DNA of 64,000 nt from Saccharopolyspora rhizosphaerae (GTDB taxonomy: Bacteria; Actinomycetota; Actinomycetes; Mycobacteriales; Pseudonocardiaceae): NCBI RefSeq assembly GCF_003931915.1, contig NZ_RSAA01000001.1, forward strand, positions 372,001 through 436,000, given 5' to 3'. The translations under genes and the position numbers were made by a program. The notes under the pieces were generated by a model. The model was not told where the DNA came from. It did not search any database and worked only from the letters and a program-made list of their open reading frames with translations. Shown piece by piece: positions 60,388 through 64,000 of the stretch (position 1 is its first letter; the number at the start of each line of letters is the position of its first letter).

Positions 60388-62544
60388 ATGTCGATCGCGA
60401 TCAACGAAGATCACCGGCTCCTGGCTGACACGGCCTCCGACCTGCTGGCGCAGCGGGAGGCCCGAGGAGCGAGCCGGGACCTGCTGGAGTCGGAGTCCGA
60501 GACCCTCCCCGCGTTCTGGCAGGAGGCCGCTGAACTGGGCTGGCTGGGCCTGCACCTGCCCGAGGAGTTCGGCGGAGCGGGTTTCGGGCTGGAGGAAACC
60601 GCCGTCGTCGCCGAGCAGATGGGACGGTCCGTCGCGCCGGGTCCGTTCGCACCGACCGTGATCGCCTCCGCGGTGATCGACGCGATCGGCGACGACGCGG
60701 CGAAGAAGCGGTTCCTGCCCGGCCTGGCCGACGGTTCCGCACCGGCCGGGGTGGCGCTGGACGCCGAGGTGGAGGTGTCCGGCGGGACCGCAACGGGAAC
60801 CGCCCCGGCCGTGCTGGGAGGCGGACTCGCGACCCTGCTGGTGCTGCCGGCCGGTGACGACGCCGTGGTGGTCGAGGTCGGTGACGGGGTCTCCGCGGAG
60901 GTGCCCGCGAACCTCGACCCGTCCCGGCGCTCGGCGCGGATCGCGCTGGAGGCCGCACCGGTCACCGTGCTGCCCGGCGGACGCCGGGCGCTGGTCGACC
61001 GTGCGCGCGTCGTCCTGTCCGCCGAGGCCGCCGGGGTCGCGCGGCAGTGCACCGAACTCGCCGCCGGCTACGCCCGGGAGCGCGAGCAGTTCGGTCGCGT
61101 GATCGGCACCTTCCAGGCCGTCAAGCACCACTGCGCGAACATGGCCGTCGCGACCGAGCTGGTCACCAGCGCGGCCTGGGACGCCGCCCGCGCCGCTCAG
61201 ACCGGTGGTGACCAGCTGGCCTTCGCCGCCGCGGCGGCCGCCGCGCTCGCGGCACCGGCGGCGGACCTGTGCGCCAACCTCGCCACCCAGGTGCACGGCG
61301 GGATCGCCATCACCTGGGAGCACGACGCGCACCTGTACATGCGCCGGTCCACGGCTCTGCTCGCGCTGCTGAACGCCGACGAGGCCGCGGCCGAGCTCAC
61401 CGACCTCACCCGCCGCGGCACCACGCGCGCCCGGACCGTCGAACTGCCGCCCGAGGCCGAAGAGCTCCGCGCGGAGGTCCGCGCCCTCGCCGAGGAGATC
61501 GCCGCGCTGCCCCAGGACCGGCAGAAGGAACGCCTCATCGAGACCGGCTACGCGGTGCCGCACTGGCCCGAGCCCTACGGCCGCTCGGCCGGAGCCGTCG
61601 AGCAGCTGGTCGTCGAGCAGGAGTTCGCCGAGGCCGGGGTGGAACGCCCCTCCTACGGCATCACCGGCTGGGTGATCCTCACCCTGGTCCAGCACGGCAC
61701 CGTGCAGCAGGTCTCCCGCTGGGTCGGGCCCGCTCTGCGGCAGGACGTGATCTGGTGCCAGCTGTTCAGCGAACCCGCGGCCGGCTCGGACGCGGCCGGC
61801 ATCAAGACCCGCGCCACCCGGGTCGAGGGCGGTTGGCGGATCAACGGCCAGAAGGTGTGGACGAGCGGTGCTCACAAGGCGGGCATGGGCTTCGCGACCG
61901 TGCGGACCGATCCGGACGTCCCCAAGCACCAGGGCATCACGATGATGGTCATCGACATGCACGCCGAGGGCGTCGAGGTGCGGCCCATCAAGATGCCCTC
62001 GGGCGCCTCGGAGTTCAACGAGGTATTCTTCGAGGACGTCTTCGTGCCCGACGAGGACGTCGTCGGACCGATCAACGGCGGCTGGACGGTCGCGCGCGCC
62101 ACGCTCGGCAACGAGAGCGTCAGCATCGGCGGCGGTCAGGGCAGCACGATGTCGACCCCGGCCTCGGCGATGGTCCCGCACCTCGACGCCCACCCCGAAC
62201 GGCTCCCCGGCGGCGCCGCCCGCATCGGCCGGTACGCGGCTGAGCACCACGCCATGGACATGCTCAACATGCGCTCGGCGCACCGCGCCGTCGCCGGAGG
62301 CGAGCCCGGTCCGGAAGGAGCCATCACCAAGCTCGTGCTCTCCGAGCTGGGCCACGAGGCCGCCGCCATCCTGAACGCCCTCACCGGCCCGGACTCGGTC
62401 TACCTCGACGGCCCGGGTGCCTTCAGCGGGGCGCTCGCGCTGCTGCACCGCGGTCTCTCCATCGCCGGCGGCACCAGCGAGATCAAGCGCAACCAGATCG
62501 GCGAACGCATCCTCGGGCTCCCCCGCGACCCGCTGATCAAGTGA
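60388..62544 (+). CDS. Double-domain acyl-CoA dehydrogenase (FadE34-like)
   Basis: A 718-aa protein holding two acyl-CoA dehydrogenase domains. The first (about 1-350) ends ATQVHGGIAITWEHDAHLYM; the second (about 360-718) has WCQLFSEPAAGSDAAGIKT (FAD/substrate motif), INGQKVWTSGAHKAGMGF and RGLSIAGGTSEIKRNQIGER. This fused layout and length match Mycobacterium FadE34, which acts on cholesterol side-chain CoA esters; the exact substrate here is inference. The ATG at 60388 lacks a ribosome site, so a short-leader message is likely. It ends just before a strong bidirectional hairpin. Confidence 0.93.
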   Translation: MSIAINEDHRLLADTASDLLAQREARGASRDLLESESETLPAFWQEAAELGWLGLHLPEEFGGAGFGLEETAVVAEQMGRSVAPGPFAPTVIASAVIDAIGDDAAKKRFLPGLADGSAPAGVALDAEVEVSGGTATGTAPAVLGGGLATLLVLPAGDDAVVVEVGDGVSAEVPANLDPSRRSARIALEAAPVTVLPGGRRALVDRARVVLSAEAAGVARQCTELAAGYAREREQFGRVIGTFQAVKHHCANMAVATELVTSAAWDAARAAQTGGDQLAFAAAAAAALAAPAADLCANLATQVHGGIAITWEHDAHLYMRRSTALLALLNADEAAAELTDLTRRGTTRARTVELPPEAEELRAEVRALAEEIAALPQDRQKERLIETGYAVPHWPEPYGRSAGAVEQLVVEQEFAEAGVERPSYGITGWVILTLVQHGTVQQVSRWVGPALRQDVIWCQLFSEPAAGSDAAGIKTRATRVEGGWRINGQKVWTSGAHKAGMGFATVRTDPDVPKHQGITMMVIDMHAEGVEVRPIKMPSGASEFNEVFFEDVFVPDEDVVGPINGGWTVARATLGNESVSIGGGQGSTMSTPASAMVPHLDAHPERLPGGAARIGRYAAEHHAMDMLNMRSAHRAVAGGEPGPEGAITKLVLSELGHEAAAILNALTGPDSVYLDGPGAFSGALALLHRGLSIAGGTSEIKRNQIGERILGLPRDPLIK

Positions 62545-62550
62545 CACGAC

Positions 62551-62592
62551 GAGGCGGGGGTGGGTCCTCACCGGGACCTCCACCCCCGCCTC
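62551..62592. terminator. Strong bidirectional terminator hairpin
   Basis: Arms GAGGCGGGGGTGG (62551-62563) and CCACCCCCGCCTC (62580-62592) pair perfectly over 13 bp; inside, GTCC/GGAC can extend the stem. It lies between convergent acyl-CoA dehydrogenase and thiolase genes. Confidence 0.85.
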
Positions 62593-62633
62593 CCGAAGCC
62601 GGTGATCAGCGATCCCCCGCCTGGGGGATCAGC

Positions 62634-63776
62634 TCAAAGGCGCTCGACGATCGTGGCGTTAGCCGTGCCGCCTCCCTCGCACATGGTCTGCAAGCCGTAG
62701 CGCAGCTCCTGCTGCCGCATGCGGGCCAGCAAGCGGGTCATCAGGATGGCGCCGGAGCCGCCGAGCGGGTGGCCCACGGCGATGGCTCCGCCGAGCGGGT
62801 TCAGCCGCTCGGGATCGGCGCCGGTGTCGACCAGCCAGGCCAGCGGGACCGGCGCGAACGCCTCGTTCACCTCGTAGGCGCCGATGTCGTCGATCGACAG
62901 GCCGGAACGGCGCAGGACCTTCTCCGTCGCCGGGATCGGGCCGGTGAGCATCGTGATCGGGTCCGCGCCGCTGACCGCTCCGCTGTGGTACCGCGCGATC
63001 GGCCGCAGGCCCAGCTCTCGCGCGCGCTCGGAGGTGGTGATCAGCAGCGCCGCCGCGCCGTCGGAGATCTGCGAGGAGTTCCCGGCGTGGATCACGCCGT
63101 CTTCCTTGAAAGCCGGCTTGAGCCCGGCCAGCTTCTCCGGCGAAGAGCCCCGGCGCAGACCCTCGTCAGCGCTGAACTTCGTGCCCTCGACGTCGATCGG
63201 GACGACGTGGTCGTCGAAGAGCCCCCGGTCGACGGCCTCCGCGGCCTTGGCGTGCGAGGACGCCGAGTACTCGTCGAGCCGCTGGCGGGAGAAGCCCCAC
63301 CGCTCGGCGATCAGCTCGGCTCCGATGCCCTGGTTGAACGCGAACCCGTCGTAGCGTTCGGTCACCGCGGGCCCGTAGGGCTGGCCGGTGGCGCGGGCCG
63401 ATCCGAGCGGCACCCGGCTCATGGATTCGACACCGCCGGCCACGACGAGGTCCTGCTGACCGGCCATGACCGCGTGCGCTGCGGAGTCCAGCGCCTGCTG
63501 GCTGGAGCCGCACGCCCGGTTGATCGTCTGGCCTGGGACGTGCTCCGGCCATCCTGCGGCCAGGGCCGCGAACCGGCCGATGTTGCTGGACTGGTCCCCC
63601 ACCTGCGACACGCAGCCCCAGACCACGTCATCCACAGTGGAGGGATCGACTCCGGTGCGTTCCACCAGCGCTGTCAGCACCTGCGCGGACAGGTCCTGCG
63701 GGTGGACGCCGGAGAGCGATCCGCCGCGCTTGCCGATGGGTGTGCGGACGGCGTCGACGATGACGGCATCCCTCAT
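62634..63776 (-). CDS. Thiolase (acetyl-CoA acyltransferase)
   Basis: A 380-aa thiolase related to FadA-type enzymes. The nucleophile Cys is in INRACGSSQQA (about residue 90), NEAFAPV and GHPLGGSG give the His, and CEGGGTANAT the second Cys. The ATG at 63776 opens RDAVIVDAVRTPIGKRGG, as the family does. It starts 13 bp after the end of the crotonase gene to its right and belongs to the same operon. It is a different copy from the thiolase at 56582; both share the same general layout. Confidence 0.95.
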   Translation of the reverse strand: MRDAVIVDAVRTPIGKRGGSLSGVHPQDLSAQVLTALVERTGVDPSTVDDVVWGCVSQVGDQSSNIGRFAALAAGWPEHVPGQTINRACGSSQQALDSAAHAVMAGQQDLVVAGGVESMSRVPLGSARATGQPYGPAVTERYDGFAFNQGIGAELIAERWGFSRQRLDEYSASSHAKAAEAVDRGLFDDHVVPIDVEGTKFSADEGLRRGSSPEKLAGLKPAFKEDGVIHAGNSSQISDGAAALLITTSERARELGLRPIARYHSGAVSGADPITMLTGPIPATEKVLRRSGLSIDDIGAYEVNEAFAPVPLAWLVDTGADPERLNPLGGAIAVGHPLGGSGAILMTRLLARMRQQELRYGLQTMCEGGGTANATIVERL

Positions 63777-63789
63777 GACCCGGCTCCTC

Positions 63790-64000
63790 TCACTCACCTC
63801 GCCAGACGGGCTTGCGCTTCTCCGCGAAGGCGATCGCACCTTCCTGCGCGTCGGCGGAGGTGAACACCGGCGCGGCGATCTCGGACTGCCGGGCGAAGGC
63901 GTCCTCGTCGGTCCAGTTCACCGCACCGGCCACGATCTGCTTGGTGGCGCGGACCGCGAGCGGCCCGTTGGCGGCGATCCGCGCCGCCAGGGCGCGGGCT
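63790..64000 (-). CDS. Enoyl-CoA hydratase/isomerase, C-terminal part only
   Basis: The last 70 codons of a crotonase run off the right edge: ALAARIAANGPLAVRATKQI, NWTDEDAFARQSEIAAPVFT and the typical end EGAIAFAEKRKPVWRGE. The conserved FxEKRxPxW signature is intact. The stop at 63790 lies 13 bp before the thiolase start in transcription order, so the two are co-transcribed. Nothing can be said about its start or promoter. Confidence 0.9.
   Translation of the reverse strand, partial: ARALAARIAANGPLAVRATKQIVAGAVNWTDEDAFARQSEIAAPVFTSADAQEGAIAFAEKRKPVWRGE

Noticed and set aside
60247..62583. A 778-codon minus-strand frame opposite the acyl-CoA dehydrogenase
   Set aside because: Shadow frame; rich in Gly, Arg and Asp without domains.

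Overview
The window is about 70% GC with very high third-position GC, GTG starts, short ATGA/GTGA gene overlaps and actinobacterial families (DUF397/DUF5753 pair, Emb arabinosyltransferase relic, DUF574-type methyltransferase, IdeR/DmdR-type iron boxes, Rv2629-like protein). This points to a mycolata-related filamentous actinomycete, most likely Pseudonocardiaceae and plausibly Saccharopolyspora. That placement is an inference from gene content; no rRNA or tRNA gene was seen. The region looks like a chromosomal arm of mixed catabolic and accessory genes. I saw no IS element, prophage, CRISPR array or large biosynthetic cluster.

Layout. 0-5 kb: end of a MocR-like aminotransferase, then a three-gene molybdenum hydroxylase operon (large, FAD and 2Fe-2S subunits). 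5-13 kb: a frameshifted HelD/HelR-type helicase, small enzymes, a divergent map/XRE pair with twin operators, a flavoprotein-methyltransferase fusion and a broken ABC solute-binding gene. 13-20 kb: secreted proteins, a GntR regulator, an M15-like secreted protein, NUDIX, P450 and an NLP-type secreted protein. 20-30 kb: sugar lactonase and dehydrogenase, MFS, an iron-regulated siderophore-binding lipoprotein, SDR, amidohydrolase, Gfo/Idh/MocA oxidoreductase and a frameshifted SMP-30-like propeller. 30-43 kb: DUF397 beside a decayed WhiJ-like regulator, AraC/VOC, transaldolase, a large Tat-exported propeller-amidohydrolase, a ruined arabinosyltransferase and DUF899. 43-54 kb: ceramidase, a phenolic acid decarboxylase / acyl-CoA ligase / SDR run with a divergent MarR, a NupC transporter, ring-cleavage dioxygenase and an iron-boxed siderophore-interacting protein. 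54-64 kb: a beta-oxidation-like block (TetR, SDR, two thiolases, crotonases, a FadE34-like double acyl-CoA dehydrogenase) with an MpaB-type oxygenase under a TetR.

Two themes recur. First, at least nine loci carry frameshifts or in-frame stops. Several are single-base changes in G/C runs, so sequencing error and real decay both need to be considered. Second, convergent gene ends carry either perfect GC hairpins or a repeated palindromic element with GAACTTCGCGAGAA arms (19.8, 20.0 and 54.8 kb). The element sits in a tandem duplicated unit at one locus, and part of that unit reappears at 42 kb.

Many divergent or regulator-adjacent promoters contain clear inverted repeats that can be assigned to nearby regulators: XRE, GntR, MarR, two TetR genes and the iron regulator.
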